DNA of 64,000 bases from Methylotenera sp. (GCF_030684185.1 NZ_JAUXOY010000026.1:1-64000); one strand, 5' to 3'. Counted from the stretch's first letter, positions 30,802-42,476 are shown. A program made the numbers and translations. Notes: generated by a model not told the origin, from the sequence alone.

Positions 30802-31745
30802 TAGAAATAGCCTTCTTTCTTGCGTTGTTCCATTGATGCATCCGATGTTTGGTCATCCAAGCGTGTCGCGCCACGCTCGGTAATGGTGGATGTTGCGGTT
30901 TCAAGTACGATTTTAGACACGGTATCAGCATCGCTAATCACAGGGGCGGTACAGCTGATATCGCCGACGGTTCTGAAGCGTACTTGCATGTTGATGATTT
31001 CTTCGCCAGCTTTAAGCGGGTTGGCAACTTCGCCGCTTACAAGCGGCACATTCACTGGCACAATGGAGCCACCACGCATTACTACATCACGCTGGTGTGC
31101 AAAATAAATGCTAGGTAAGGCTAAATTCTCACGTTCGATATATTGCCAAACGTCCATTTCTGTCCAGTTGGAAATAGGGAAGGCGCGAATGTTTTCGCCT
31201 TTATGTGAACGTGCATTATATAAGTTCCATAATTCTGGGCGCTGATTTTTTGGATCCCATTGACCGAACTCATCACGGAAACTCATGATGCGCTCTTTTG
31301 CGCGGGCTTTTTCCTCATCGCGACGTGCGCCGCCGATACAGCAATCGAATCCAAACTCTTCAATCGCCTCAAGCAGGGTCACGGATTGATGTTTATTGCG
31401 CGATTCATCTGGTGTTTTAAGCACCACAGTGCCGCGTTTCATCGAGTCTTCCACAGAGCGTACAATTAAGCGTTCGCCTAGTTCTGCTGCGCGTTGATCA
31501 CGGAAATCAATGACTTCTTGATAGTTGTGGCCGGTGTCAATATGCATGAGTGGAAAGGGGAAGCGCCCAGGACGGAAGGCTTTTTCGGCAAGGCGTAAAA
31601 TACAGAGTGAATCTTTGCCGCCGGAAAATAGCAATACTGGGTTGCTACATTGCCCAGCGACTTCGCGCAGAATGTAAATTGCTTCAGATTCTAGCCAGTC
31701 AAGGTGTGAAAGTGGTTGTTGATGTTTTGTTTGTTTGTTTGTCAT
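30801..31745 (-). CDS. cysD: Sulfate adenylyltransferase subunit 2
   Basis: LFSGGKDSLCILRLAEKAF PP-loop; followed by cysN. Confidence 0.95.
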   Translation of the reverse strand: MTNKQTKHQQPLSHLDWLESEAIYILREVAGQCSNPVLLFSGGKDSLCILRLAEKAFRPGRFPFPLMHIDTGHNYQEVIDFRDQRAAELGERLIVRSVEDSMKRGTVVLKTPDESRNKHQSVTLLEAIEEFGFDCCIGGARRDEEKARAKERIMSFRDEFGQWDPKNQRPELWNLYNARSHKGENIRAFPISNWTEMDVWQYIERENLALPSIYFAHQRDVVMRGGSIVPVNVPLVSGEVANPLKAGEEIINMQVRFRTVGDISCTAPVISDADTVSKIVLETATSTITERGATRLDDQTSDASMEQRKKEGYF

Positions 31746-31807
31746 AATTTAAATTCTTAAAAACTTTTCACCATAGAGATAAAGCATAAACTTACGATTT
31801 GTTTTAT

Positions 31808-31896
31808 TCCCTCCCCATTTAGGGGGAGGGTTAGGGTGGGGGTAAAATTTAAGTTATTACCCTCACCCCAGCCCTCTCCCTTAAAGGGAGAGGGAG
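31808..31896. repeat. GC-rich composite palindrome (two hairpins that are also reverse complements of each other)
   Basis: CCCTCCCCATTTAGGGGGAGGGTTAGGGTGGGGGTAA...TTACCCTCACCCCAGCCCTCTCCCTTAAAGGGAGAGGG. Confidence 0.85.
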
Positions 31897-31936
31897 TATG
31901 TTTGCGTAGATTATTCTCGGTGGTTAATTAAAAGGT

Positions 31937-32710
31937 TTATTTCTTTACGTGTAGTCCACATTCTTTATTCATTGGATCTTCCCACCACCAGCGGCCTGCA
32001 CGCACATCTTCACCCATGGCGATGGCTCTAGTACACGGCGCACAGCCTATGCTGGGGTAAAACTGGTCGTGAAGCGCATTATACGGCACTTGGTGCAGGT
32101 TGATATAAGCCCAAACTTCTTGTTCAGTCCAATCGCTTAATGGATTGAATTTTTCCAGCTTGTTGCTTTCATCAAACTCGCGAACAGGCAAACTGGTTCT
32201 AGTGGTAGCTTGTGCGGCACGCATGCCTGTTATCCATGCACTTTTGCCATTAAGCGCACGTTGTAGCGGCTCTACCTTACGCATGTGGCAGCAGCTTTTG
32301 CGTAATTCGATAGACTCATAAAACGCGTTGATGCCATTGGTTTTAACGTAAAACTCTACAGTTTCAGCTTTTGGAAAATACACATTGAGCTTAGTGTTGT
32401 AGTGTTTTTCAGTTTCAGCGATTAAATCGTATGTTTCAACAGGTAAGCGCCCTGTGTCGAGGGAAAAAATCTCAATGGCCAATTGGTGTTTCAAAATAAT
32501 ATCAGTCAGTACCATGTCTTCAGCGCCAAAGCTGTTGGCAAAAGTAATAGACTTTAATCCTGCACTATTTAATTCAATACTGGCATTTTGCAACAAAGCT
32601 AATACCGCTGCGGATTTTTCGTTGACACTGGCAATCAACGAATCGGTCAATTCTGGCTTAGTGGTTGGATTGTTGGCGGTAGATTTCAGCATAGAGACTT
32701 GATTACTCAT
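31937..32710 (-). CDS. cysH: Phosphoadenylyl-sulfate/adenylyl-sulfate reductase
   Basis: SLDTGRLPVETYDL; C-terminal ECGLHVKK; SCCHMRKVEPL. Confidence 0.93.
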   Translation of the reverse strand: MSNQVSMLKSTANNPTTKPELTDSLIASVNEKSAAVLALLQNASIELNSAGLKSITFANSFGAEDMVLTDIILKHQLAIEIFSLDTGRLPVETYDLIAETEKHYNTKLNVYFPKAETVEFYVKTNGINAFYESIELRKSCCHMRKVEPLQRALNGKSAWITGMRAAQATTRTSLPVREFDESNKLEKFNPLSDWTEQEVWAYINLHQVPYNALHDQFYPSIGCAPCTRAIAMGEDVRAGRWWWEDPMNKECGLHVKK

Positions 32711-33315
32711 TACACAGCTCTGTTATATCGTTTAAACACAGGGTTTGGATTATCTACCGCCCCTTGGTAGGGCTTGGTAAAGTCTTTTAAGCTGGCTAAA
32801 GCATCTTCTGCAGAGCGGTCCGCACGAATTAAGTAGCTGGTGAAACCGCTGCGTTTTAAGAAGAATAGTTGATCACGCAGCACATCACCAAAAGCGCGGA
32901 GTTCGTTTTTAAAGTCGTAGCGAGTGCGTAATAAAGCGCCTAATGAAAAAATGCGTCCATCAGCAAAGCGCTCAACATGTACGGCAATAATAGGCAGTAC
33001 GTTTAAATCCGCTTGGTTTTCAATCAAGGATTCCAGCACTTCGTGGGTATCAATCCACACGCCTATTTCATTTGAAGCAATACGTGCTTGAAACTCAGCT
33101 TTGCGAGTAATAAATACACTTAACGGCACTATGATTTTGCCGGTAGCTGGAATCACCGTGCCAGCAATCTGCTCATCGGTTACCGTATTTTCGCCTGTGA
33201 GCTTAAATAATACGACTTTACCTGCCTGCTTGCGTTCTGCAATTTGACTGGCTGGTAGCTTGACTAGCGTCCATTCATCATTCGCTACCGCATTATTTAT
33301 AATCAAGTTGCTCAT
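32710..33315 (-). CDS. DUF934 protein of the sulfite-reduction operon
   Basis: GVWIDTHEVLESL...FADGRIFSLGALLRTRY; between cysH and cysI. Confidence 0.85.
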   Translation of the reverse strand: MSNLIINNAVANDEWTLVKLPASQIAERKQAGKVVLFKLTGENTVTDEQIAGTVIPATGKIIVPLSVFITRKAEFQARIASNEIGVWIDTHEVLESLIENQADLNVLPIIAVHVERFADGRIFSLGALLRTRYDFKNELRAFGDVLRDQLFFLKRSGFTSYLIRADRSAEDALASLKDFTKPYQGAVDNPNPVFKRYNRAV

Positions 33316-34994
33316 GCTGCCACCTCATCTTTGGCGGCGTTTTTATCCGCATAAACATGTGCTTTAAATGGTGCTACCCCCAAGCGGCGTGCCGTGTCGA
33401 TAAAGCGTTCTTCATCTGTACGTTCTTTAATATAAACTTCAATCAATTTTTGTACAACGTTAGGCATTTCTTCAGCAGAGAATGACGGCCCAATCACGCT
33501 GCCGATAGAAGCTTGATTACCTTGACTGCCACCTATTGTCACTTGGTACCATTCAGAGCCGTCTTTATCGACACCTAAAATGCCAATGTGACCAATGTGA
33601 TGATGCCCGCAAGCATTCATGCAACCAGAGATATTGAGTTCAATATCGCCAATGTCATGCAAATAATCCAAATTATCAAACTGCTGCTGAATAGCGACAG
33701 CAATCGGAATGCTTTTTGCGTTCGCTAATGAGCAAAAATCGCCGCCCGGGCAGCAAATAATATCGGTCAACAATCCAATGTTTGGCGTTGCAAGGCCATT
33801 GGCGCGGGCTTTTTCCCATACTGCAAACAAATCACTTAGTTTCACGTCAGCCAAAATCAAATTTTGCTCATGTGAAACGCGCAATTCACCAAAGCTGTAT
33901 TTTTCAGCTAAGTTAGCCACTACATGCATTTGTTCTGTTGTGGCATCGCCAGGTGCGCTACCATGAGGTTTTAGTGAAAGCGTTACTGCACGATAGCCTG
34001 ATATTTTATGCGCATGCAAGCTACGTTTTGCCCAAGCGGCAAAAGCCAGGTTGCTTGCTATTGCAGTATCAAAACTTGCGTCATGTGCGGGTAATGCTTC
34101 GTAAGGCATGGCATCAAAATGCTTGCTTACACGTGCTAATTCTGTTTCAGTAATGGTATTTGGGGCATCTTTTAAATGCGCCCACTCTGCTTCTACCTGA
34201 CGTTTAAATTCTTCAATGCCAAGCGCTTTAACTAAAATTTTAATGCGGGCTTTGTAAGCGTTATCGCGGCGACCATGCAGGTTATATACGCGGACAATCG
34301 CTTCGCAATAGGTAAGAGCGTGTTGCCATTCAAGATGCTCACGAATTACAGAGCCCAATATTGGCGTGCGGCCCAAACCGCCGCCCACCCATACCTTGAT
34401 GGCGATTTTATTGTTTTTGTCGAGATAGAATTCCATGCCGATATCATGCATTTGCACAACTGCACGGTCGTCCTGCGTGCCAGAAACGGCAATTTTGAAT
34501 TTGCGCGGCAAAAGTGCAAACTCAGGATGGAAAGTACTCCATTGGCGCATGATTTCTGCCATTGCGCGTGGGTCTACAATTTCATCAGGCGCGGTGCCTG
34601 CAAATTGGTCTGTGGTGATATTGCGGATGCAATTGCCGGAGGTTTGGATCGCATGCATTTCAACCGTGGCAAGCTCTGCCAAAATATCTGGCACATCTTC
34701 AAGTTTCGGCCAGTTAAGTTGCAGGTTTTGGCGCGTGCTGAAATGCCCGTAACCTTTATCATATTTGCTTGCAATATCGCCCAGTTTACGCAATTGCTTG
34801 CTTGATAACATTCCATAAGGAACAGCAATACGAAGCATAGGTGCCTGGCGCTGAATATATAAGCCATTTTGCAAACGCAATGGCCGAAATTCATCTTCAC
34901 TGAGTTCGCCAGCCAGATAGCGACGTGTTTGGTCGCGATATTGTGCGACACGCTCATCAACGATTTGTTGATCTATTTCATCATATTTATACAT
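33312..34994 (-). CDS. cysI: Sulfite reductase hemoprotein (nitrite/sulfite reductase family)
   Basis: HFSTRQNLQLNWPKLEDVPDI; GCMNACGHHHIGHIG siroheme/4Fe-4S motif. Confidence 0.93.
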   Translation of the reverse strand: MYKYDEIDQQIVDERVAQYRDQTRRYLAGELSEDEFRPLRLQNGLYIQRQAPMLRIAVPYGMLSSKQLRKLGDIASKYDKGYGHFSTRQNLQLNWPKLEDVPDILAELATVEMHAIQTSGNCIRNITTDQFAGTAPDEIVDPRAMAEIMRQWSTFHPEFALLPRKFKIAVSGTQDDRAVVQMHDIGMEFYLDKNNKIAIKVWVGGGLGRTPILGSVIREHLEWQHALTYCEAIVRVYNLHGRRDNAYKARIKILVKALGIEEFKRQVEAEWAHLKDAPNTITETELARVSKHFDAMPYEALPAHDASFDTAIASNLAFAAWAKRSLHAHKISGYRAVTLSLKPHGSAPGDATTEQMHVVANLAEKYSFGELRVSHEQNLILADVKLSDLFAVWEKARANGLATPNIGLLTDIICCPGGDFCSLANAKSIPIAVAIQQQFDNLDYLHDIGDIELNISGCMNACGHHHIGHIGILGVDKDGSEWYQVTIGGSQGNQASIGSVIGPSFSAEEMPNVVQKLIEVYIKERTDEERFIDTARRLGVAPFKAHVYADKNAAKDEVAA

Positions 34995-35038
34995 GGATAT
35001 TTAAACTTCTATATTTATATTTCTTAAACTAACTGTCA

Positions 35039-35833
35039 TTAAACTAAAACGAACTTTAAGCCAATAATGAGTAACAAGGTCGCCAGAACCAGACGCAATA
35101 CTTTTTCCGGTATTTTAACGCTTAAGTGGCTGCCAATCCATATACCAGGCAAAGAACCTATCAGTAAGGTGCCTAGCAACTCAAAGTTCACATGTCCAAG
35201 CGTCCAATGTCCAAAACCAGCTACTGCGGTGAGCGGAATAGCGTGCGCTAAATCTGTGCCAACTACTTTCAACGTACTCATTTTGGGATAAAGGAATAAA
35301 ATTGCAATCGTCCCTAATGCGCCTGCGCCTACAGAAGAAATCGTTACTAATATCCCTAAAACAATACCTATGAATATTGTTGCGGGAATTTGTATTTGCT
35401 TAAACCGGCCACTACTGATAATGCTACTTTCAATTTCACGGATTTGTTTGCGTGTGATATAGCTTCGAATCAAGACCGCAATTGCGGTAAGTATTAGCGC
35501 AATACCTAGCGTGAAGGTAATGAGCCCTGTAACATCTTTTTCAATTTTAATTAAATGCTTAATCACAAAAATGGTTGCAACTGCGGAAGGCAAACTACCA
35601 AGTGACATCCAGCAAACCACTCGCCAATCAACTGATTTATGGGTGTTATGATGAACAAATACGCCGCCAGTTTTGGTGATGGCGGCATAAAGTAAGTCTG
35701 TACCAACTGCAACAGTAGCTTTAAAGCCAAATAAAAATACCAGTAAAGGCGTCATGAGTGAACCGCCACCCACGCCTGTGATACCAACTAGCAAACCAAC
35801 GCCAAAGCCAGCAAATATATAACCAAATTCCAT
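35039..35833 (-). CDS. TauE/SafE family sulfite exporter
   Basis: GVGLLVGITGVGGGSLMTPLLVFLFG; SSVGAGALG. Confidence 0.88.
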   Translation of the reverse strand: MEFGYIFAGFGVGLLVGITGVGGGSLMTPLLVFLFGFKATVAVGTDLLYAAITKTGGVFVHHNTHKSVDWRVVCWMSLGSLPSAVATIFVIKHLIKIEKDVTGLITFTLGIALILTAIAVLIRSYITRKQIREIESSIISSGRFKQIQIPATIFIGIVLGILVTISSVGAGALGTIAILFLYPKMSTLKVVGTDLAHAIPLTAVAGFGHWTLGHVNFELLGTLLIGSLPGIWIGSHLSVKIPEKVLRLVLATLLLIIGLKFVLV

Positions 35834-35993
35834 ATGGAGTATCCGTTAACTAATGCATTTTTATTGTGAACGTGCGCACTATATCAGCTAATAATAATTT
35901 GTTTTAGAATATGTTATTCTATATGTATAATTTTTAGTTATATTGAAATTACCTATAGATACAATAGTCAAACGTTTATGAAATGATAATAAT

Positions 35994-36920
35994 ATGAAAC
36001 TACAGCAATTACGTTACCTGCATGAAGTGGCACGTCAGGATTTAAACATCACCAATGCTGCAGAAGTGCTATTTACCTCGCAGCCAGGCGTGAGTAAGCA
36101 AATTCAGCTATTTGAAGAAGAGATTGGATTACAGGTATTTTTACGTAATGGTAAGCGCCTGACAGGTATTACCGAGCCTGGTCAGCAGATATTATCATTG
36201 GCTGCCAAAGTAATGCATGATGTCGACAATATCAAACGCGTTGGTGATGAGTTTAGCAATGTGGAAACCGGCATGCTCACTATTGCTACCACGCATACAC
36301 AAGCGCGCTATAAGTTGCCCACTGCAATCAAAGCATTTATGACGGCATACCCGCATGTGAAGTTAAATATTCATCAAGGCAACCCCAGCCAAGTGGCAGA
36401 GCAGGTGTCTATCGGTGACGCTGACATTGGGATTGCCACTGAATACATTAGTGATTATGAAAATTTATTATGCCTGCCTTGCTATCAGTGGAATCGCTGC
36501 GTAGTGGTGCCACATGGCCATCCACTTTTATTAGACGGTGAGCTAACGCTGGAAAAATTAACAGCATACCCGCTGATTACTTATGACTTTGGATATACCG
36601 GCGGTTCACTGGTATCCAAGACATTTAGTGATGCAGGTTTGTCACCTAACGTAGTGCTTACCGCCATTGATGCAGACGTGATTAAAACCTATGTGACCTT
36701 AGGGTTAGGAGTCGGTTTGCTCGCTAATATGGCCTATGACCCGGAACGCGATGCAAATTTAGCGATGGTGGATGTGAGTCACTTATTCCCTGACAGCACT
36801 ACTTATTTAGGTGTGCGCAAAGATGCCTTTTTACGTGGTTATATGTATGGTTTCATTGAGTTGATTGCACCACATTTTAATCGCCAGGCGGTGAATGCAG
36901 CACTTAAAATAAGCGCATAA
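35994..36920 (+). CDS. cysB: LysR-type regulator CysB/Cbl-like
   Basis: MKLQQLRYLHEVARQDLNITNAAEVLFTSQPGVSKQIQLFEEE; divergent from the sulfur genes. Confidence 0.9.
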   Translation: MKLQQLRYLHEVARQDLNITNAAEVLFTSQPGVSKQIQLFEEEIGLQVFLRNGKRLTGITEPGQQILSLAAKVMHDVDNIKRVGDEFSNVETGMLTIATTHTQARYKLPTAIKAFMTAYPHVKLNIHQGNPSQVAEQVSIGDADIGIATEYISDYENLLCLPCYQWNRCVVVPHGHPLLLDGELTLEKLTAYPLITYDFGYTGGSLVSKTFSDAGLSPNVVLTAIDADVIKTYVTLGLGVGLLANMAYDPERDANLAMVDVSHLFPDSTTYLGVRKDAFLRGYMYGFIELIAPHFNRQAVNAALKISA

Positions 36921-36962
36921 TGTTGTTCTATAATGTCTTGACCATGCCACAAAAAGGTTTTT

Positions 36963-37514
36963 ATGCATAAATATATTTTAATTCCCCTGTTGTTATTGAC
37001 TATAACCGCCTGTAATACAGTGAAGCCCGCAGCAACACAAGGTGAACTCATTGGTAAAGTTAGAGCAGGTATGCCCGCGATAGACCCAAGTACTGCAATC
37101 TACGAGTTGGCAGTCAATGATGGTGTAAGTTATCAGGATGTAATAGAGAGTTTGAAATCAATTTCTGAGGGCATGAACTTTGTGAATCCCGCCAACTTCC
37201 CGATAGGAGAGCATATAAAACTGCGTGGAATTGACCCGCAAGGCATCAAAGAAGTCCGCTCTTTTTGCAATTTAAGCATGGGTACTGAGATTATTTTAGA
37301 TCACCCGGAGTTTCTAGTATTTGCACCTTGCAGAATTGCTATTTATGAAAAGTTGGATGCTAATAAAAAGTTAAAATTATTCATCGCCATGGATCGCCCA
37401 ACGTTTGATTTAAAAAGCATTAAAAATCCTTCAGATCGGGCAAAAAAATCTGCGCAGGAGTTAGAAACAGCATTGCTTGAAATAATGGACAAAGTACGCA
37501 AGGGTGATTTTTAA
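36963..37514 (+). CDS. DUF302 lipoprotein
   Basis: Lipobox-like LLLTITAC; DUF302-like FAPCRIAIYEKLD. Confidence 0.65.
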   Translation: MHKYILIPLLLLTITACNTVKPAATQGELIGKVRAGMPAIDPSTAIYELAVNDGVSYQDVIESLKSISEGMNFVNPANFPIGEHIKLRGIDPQGIKEVRSFCNLSMGTEIILDHPEFLVFAPCRIAIYEKLDANKKLKLFIAMDRPTFDLKSIKNPSDRAKKSAQELETALLEIMDKVRKGDF

Positions 37515-37585
37515 TCACTAGCGGTTTAACCATGCGGGTTAAATTTTGTCATTAAAATAAATTATTATTTAAGTTTAGGAATCGT

Positions 37586-39058
37586 ATGGCCGAACCAATT
37601 CTAGTTGCAAAAAATCAAGATATTTCCAGTTTTATTCTGCCTAAAATGGCAAACCGTCATGGCTTGATAGCGGGCGCAACTGGTACTGGCAAAACTGTCA
37701 CATTACAAAGTTTAGCCGAACAGTTTTCACATATCGGTGTACCAGTATTTATGTCGGATGTGAAGGGTGATTTAGCCGGCATGAGCCAAATGGGTGGTGG
37801 TAATCCTAAAATTGAAGCACGTGTGCAGCAGTTGGCATTATCAGAGTTTAGCTATAAAAAGTGTCCGGTGACCTTTTGGGATGTATTTGGTGTGAAAGGC
37901 CACCCGGTTCGCACAACTATAGCCGAGATGGGGCCACTTTTATTAGCGCGTTTGCTTAATTTAAATGACGTACAGGGTGGCGTATTAAATGCGGTGTTCA
38001 AAATTGCGGATGATAAAGGCTGGTTACTGTTAGATTTAAAAGACCTGCGTGCCATGATGCAACATGCGGCCGAAAACGCAGCTGAGTACCAAACCAATTA
38101 TGGCAATATCTCCGCCGCCAGTGTGGGCGCGGTGCAACGCTCATTGCTGGAGCTGGAAACGCAGGGTGCAGATCAGTTGTTTGGTGAACCTGCGCTTAAC
38201 CTGGATGATTTAATGCAGACCGATGCGCAAGGCCGCGGTATTGTGAATATACTAGCTTCAGACAAGTTGTTTAATTCGCCGCGCATTTACGCCACTTTAT
38301 TGCTGTGGTTGTTGTCAGAATTGTTTGAAAAAATGCCAGAAGCGGGCGATTTAGATAAACCGAAATTAGTATTTTTCTTTGATGAAGCGCATTTGTTATT
38401 TAATGATGCGCCACAAGCGTTGCTGCAAAAAATTGAGCAAGTGGTGCGCTTGATTAGGTCTAAAGGCGTAGGCGTATATTTTGTGAGCCAAAACCCGCTG
38501 GATATTCCAGATATGGTACTTGGTCAATTAGGAAATCGTGTTCAGCATGCCTTACGTGCTTTTACGCCGCGTGACCAAAAAGCTGTTAAATCTGCCGCTG
38601 ATACTTTTAGAAGCAACCCGAAAGTTAATGTGGCTACCGCCATTACTGAGTTAGGCGTTGGCGAGGCATTAGTATCATTTTTAGATGAAAAAGGCATTCC
38701 CACTCCCGTAGAGCGTACCTTTATATGTCCACCCGGCAGCCGTATAGGCCCTATTACTGATGGTGAGCGTGTAGATACTGTAAAGGCTTCTAATGTTTTC
38801 GGGTTTTATGAAAAGTTGGTAGACCGTGAATCCGCCTATGAGATTTTGAAAGTCCGGGCAGAACAAACCTCAACTGAAGCAAAAGCGGACGAAGGGTTTG
38901 ACTGGGGTGGCATGTTTGGAGGCAACAAAACATCTACCAGTCGCGCTGATGGCGTATTTGAAGCGGCAGCTAAAAGTGCAGCACGTGCCATCGGTTCACA
39001 ATTGGGGCGGCAGATTGTTCGCGGTGTATTGGGTAGTATTCTTGGTGGACGAAAATAA
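37586..39058 (+). CDS. HerA-like ATPase (DUF853)
   Basis: [33 protein letters not shown]. Confidence 0.9.
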   Translation: MAEPILVAKNQDISSFILPKMANRHGLIAGATGTGKTVTLQSLAEQFSHIGVPVFMSDVKGDLAGMSQMGGGNPKIEARVQQLALSEFSYKKCPVTFWDVFGVKGHPVRTTIAEMGPLLLARLLNLNDVQGGVLNAVFKIADDKGWLLLDLKDLRAMMQHAAENAAEYQTNYGNISAASVGAVQRSLLELETQGADQLFGEPALNLDDLMQTDAQGRGIVNILASDKLFNSPRIYATLLLWLLSELFEKMPEAGDLDKPKLVFFFDEAHLLFNDAPQALLQKIEQVVRLIRSKGVGVYFVSQNPLDIPDMVLGQLGNRVQHALRAFTPRDQKAVKSAADTFRSNPKVNVATAITELGVGEALVSFLDEKGIPTPVERTFICPPGSRIGPITDGERVDTVKASNVFGFYEKLVDRESAYEILKVRAEQTSTEAKADEGFDWGGMFGGNKTSTSRADGVFEAAAKSAARAIGSQLGRQIVRGVLGSILGGRK

Positions 39059-40743
39059 TGCTGTCTGACATTGAAATTGCTCAGGCCGCAACGCTTAAGT
39101 CAATTTCAGAGATTGCGTCTACATATAATCTTAATGCCGATGATTTGATACCCTACGGGCATTATATTGCCAAGCTAAGTGCCGGTTGTATTCAAAAGCT
39201 ACAACACCAACCTGATGGCAAGTTGATACTGGTCACTGCAATTAGCCCAACACCAGCAGGTGAAGGCAAAACAACCACGACAATCGGGCTGGCTGATGCG
39301 CTGAATCAAGTTTTAGGCAATCGTGGGTCGAATGCAATGGTCTGTATGCGTGAGCCCTCGTTAGGCCCTGTATTTGGTTTAAAAGGCGGTGCTACAGGCG
39401 GCGGCTACGCGCAAGTGTTACCGATGGAAGATGTCAATTTGCATTTCACTGGCGATTTTCATGCTATCAGCAGTGCCAATAATTTACTCGCAGCTTTGAT
39501 AGATAACCATATTTACCAAGGCAATGACCTCAATATCGACCCAGCCAGCATTACCTGGCGGCGATGTATAGATATGAATGACCGCGCCTTGCGTAACATT
39601 ACACTCAATGGTCGAACTAAAGATGGCAAGGATTATGTCAGGCAAACTGGGTTTGACATTACAGTAGCCAGTGAAGTGATGGCAATATTTTGCCTGGCTA
39701 CTTCGTTAGATGATTTGCAAGCCAGGTTGGGAAATATTCAAATTGGCTTAAATGCGGAGCAACAACCAATATTTTCAAGTGATTTGCAAGCCGAAGGGGC
39801 AATGACGGCGTTACTAAAAAATGCTTTTCAACCTACCGTAGTACAAACCTTAGAACATACAGCCGCAATCGTGCATGGCGGGCCATTTGCTAATATCGCG
39901 CATGGTTGCAATTCTGTAGTGGCGACAAAAGCTGCATTAAAGCTGGCCGATTATGTGGTCACTGAAGCTGGTTTCGGTGCAGACTTAGGCGCTGAGAAAT
40001 TCATCAATATTAAATGTAGAAAAACAGGGTTAAGTCCAGCCGCAGTTGTGTTGGTAGCCACTGTGCGTGCGCTTAAATATCATGGCGGAGTAGATGTTAC
40101 TGTATTAAATCAAGAAAATTTGTCTGCTTTAAAAAATGGCATGGCGAATTTACACAAGCATGTACAAAACCTTAAGCAACATTTTGGTTTGCAGCTTGTC
40201 GTGGCAATCAACCACTTTATGAGTGACACTGAGGCTGAAATTGCGCTGTTAGAATCTGAAGCTGCAAATATGGGTGTGAAAGCCATTGTTTGTAAGCACT
40301 GGGCACATGGCGGTGCGGGCGCTTTAAACTTGGCAGCCGAGGTGCTTGGTGTCATCGAGCAAAAAACGGATACGTTCAAATTTTTGTATTCAGATGATAT
40401 GCAATTATTGAAAAAAATAGAGAAGATCGCACAAAAAATATATGGTGCAAGTAAGGTGGAGTTATCTGCTGCAGCACAAGTAACACTTGCTGAACTAGAA
40501 AAAAGCTATAACCATTACCCCATCTGCATTGCTAAAACTCAGTATTCATTTTCGTCAGATCCGACTTTACGCGGTGCGCCAACGGGGCATGTGCTGCATG
40601 TGCGTGAATTACGATTATCGCGAGGTGCAGAGTTCATTGTGGCAATTTGCGGTGACATCATGACCATGCCAGGTTTACCCAATCAGCCAGCCAGTGAACG
40701 CATAAGTGTCAATCAGGCGGGTGATATCACCGGGTTGAGTTAA
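39058..40743 (+). CDS. fhs: Formate--tetrahydrofolate ligase
   Basis: [46 protein letters not shown]. Confidence 0.97.
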   Translation: MLSDIEIAQAATLKSISEIASTYNLNADDLIPYGHYIAKLSAGCIQKLQHQPDGKLILVTAISPTPAGEGKTTTTIGLADALNQVLGNRGSNAMVCMREPSLGPVFGLKGGATGGGYAQVLPMEDVNLHFTGDFHAISSANNLLAALIDNHIYQGNDLNIDPASITWRRCIDMNDRALRNITLNGRTKDGKDYVRQTGFDITVASEVMAIFCLATSLDDLQARLGNIQIGLNAEQQPIFSSDLQAEGAMTALLKNAFQPTVVQTLEHTAAIVHGGPFANIAHGCNSVVATKAALKLADYVVTEAGFGADLGAEKFINIKCRKTGLSPAAVVLVATVRALKYHGGVDVTVLNQENLSALKNGMANLHKHVQNLKQHFGLQLVVAINHFMSDTEAEIALLESEAANMGVKAIVCKHWAHGGAGALNLAAEVLGVIEQKTDTFKFLYSDDMQLLKKIEKIAQKIYGASKVELSAAAQVTLAELEKSYNHYPICIAKTQYSFSSDPTLRGAPTGHVLHVRELRLSRGAEFIVAICGDIMTMPGLPNQPASERISVNQAGDITGLS

Positions 40744-41316
40744 TTGCAGGTGATTACACAACCAGGATTTGCTGAGCAAACCATTACCAAATCACGTTTT
40801 ATTGCCATGGCTGTAGCTTGCGCAGACGAGCGTGAGGTAGGGCAGGCATTGCGCGCGTTTGCAGCGCAACATCAAAGCGCGCATCACTTGGCTTATGCTT
40901 TTCGACTTAAAACGGCACAAGGTATCGTACCGCGTTTTTCAGATGCCGGCGAACCTTCAGGCACTGCCGGCATGCCAGTATTAAAGCTCATTGAAGGACG
41001 TGATTTGATCAACGTTTGCGTGGCGGTCATTCGTTATTATGGCGGCATCAATTTAGGGACTGGCGGGCTTGCGCGTGCCTATGGCGGTACTGCTAAATTG
41101 GCTTTGGATAATGTGAAAACCTCTGCTTTTGTTGAAATGAAAACTTACCAGTTAACCATCACTTATAAGCAAATGGATGTGATGACGAATGCGCTATCCA
41201 AGTGTAACGGCAGTATCGTGTCTAAGGCTTTTAATGAGCAGATTGACTTGGTGATTTTGTTACCGGCAGATGAAGCGACGAATTTTTTGAATCGCTTTAA
41301 GCCATTTGGCGGGTAA
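40744..41316 (+). CDS. YigZ/IMPACT family protein
   Basis: KSRFIA...FSDAGEPSGTAGMPVL...VIRYYGGINLGTGGL; TTG start. Confidence 0.88.
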   Translation: MQVITQPGFAEQTITKSRFIAMAVACADEREVGQALRAFAAQHQSAHHLAYAFRLKTAQGIVPRFSDAGEPSGTAGMPVLKLIEGRDLINVCVAVIRYYGGINLGTGGLARAYGGTAKLALDNVKTSAFVEMKTYQLTITYKQMDVMTNALSKCNGSIVSKAFNEQIDLVILLPADEATNFLNRFKPFGG

Positions 41317-41440
41317 TCCAGAGGGTTGTGGTATTGTTTAGCTTAATATTTAGCGTGAGTGTTTTTATACAAAATTACACTTACAACCAGCCTCGTGCAA
41401 AAATCCCAATTCAATTCGTTAATTAGGCAATATTTTTAAC

Positions 41441-42475
41441 ATGACTAAACTTTCAAAAGCGTTGCCACCATCCCTATATGAAACGTTTTCCTGGATATTA
41501 GCCGCTTTTACTTTATTTTTCGTGCTGAAATTTCATTTGCTACCCGCCTTGCTTGCAGGCCTATTGGTATATGAGCTTGTGCATATTATCACTCCTTACA
41601 TTGCACGTCGTTTTCCAAGCAAAAAACCTAGTAATCGCTCTAAACTATGGGCTGTAGGTATTTTAGTTGCCATCATCGTTAGCCTGCTTGCGCTTGCCGG
41701 GGCTGGCTTAGTTGCATTTTTAAGGTCAGATGCAGGTAGCGTTACCGTGCTGTTAGCTAAAATGGCGCAAATTCTTGAAGACTCACGCAAGATTTTGCCG
41801 AACTGGTTACTTGAACGATTGCCGGCAGATGCCCATACATTCAAAGAGCAAGCGACCGATTGGCTGCGCACACATGCGGATGAGTTGCAAGTGGTCGGCA
41901 AAGAAGCCGGGCGAGTAACAGCACATGTGCTTATTGGCATGGTAATCGGCGGCATGCTGGCGATACGAGATGCAGTAACAATGGATCACTTTAAGCCATT
42001 TGCGCGTGCGTTAGCCGAGCGGGGTGATTTATTTGGAGATGCGTTCAAGCGTGTGGTATTTGCACAGTTGCGTATTTCGGCAATCAATACCGCCGTCACC
42101 GGGCTTTATTTGGCCGTAATATTACCTCTAATGGGAATTCATTTGCCGCTGGTTAAAACAATGATTGCCATAACTTTTGTGGTAGGTTTAATTCCAGTGA
42201 TTGGTAATTTAATTTCTAACACTATGATTGTGGTGGTGAGCTTGAGTCACTCGTTAGGCGTGGCGATTGCTTCGTTAATCTATTTAGTGGTGATTCACAA
42301 GTTTGAGTACTTCTTAAATGCTCGTATAGTCGGCGGACAAATTCGTGCGAATGCTTGGGAGCTATTGATTGCTATGTTGGTAATGGAGTCTGCTTTTGGC
42401 TTAGCGGGCATCGTTGCAGCGCCTATTTATTACGCATATATTAAGGCCGAGTTACGTGCCAGAGACTTAGTTTAA
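41441..42475 (+). CDS. AI-2E family transporter
   Basis: Multi-TM ~344 aa with PFARALAERGDLFGDAFKRVVFAQLRISAINT and VGLIPVIGNLISN. Confidence 0.75.
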   Translation: MTKLSKALPPSLYETFSWILAAFTLFFVLKFHLLPALLAGLLVYELVHIITPYIARRFPSKKPSNRSKLWAVGILVAIIVSLLALAGAGLVAFLRSDAGSVTVLLAKMAQILEDSRKILPNWLLERLPADAHTFKEQATDWLRTHADELQVVGKEAGRVTAHVLIGMVIGGMLAIRDAVTMDHFKPFARALAERGDLFGDAFKRVVFAQLRISAINTAVTGLYLAVILPLMGIHLPLVKTMIAITFVVGLIPVIGNLISNTMIVVVSLSHSLGVAIASLIYLVVIHKFEYFLNARIVGGQIRANAWELLIAMLVMESAFGLAGIVAAPIYYAYIKAELRARDLV

Positions 42476-42476
42476 A

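Noticed and set aside
32710-33315. DUF934 as an unknown system component
   Set aside because: It is a standard member of proteobacterial sulfite-reduction operons next to cysH/cysI
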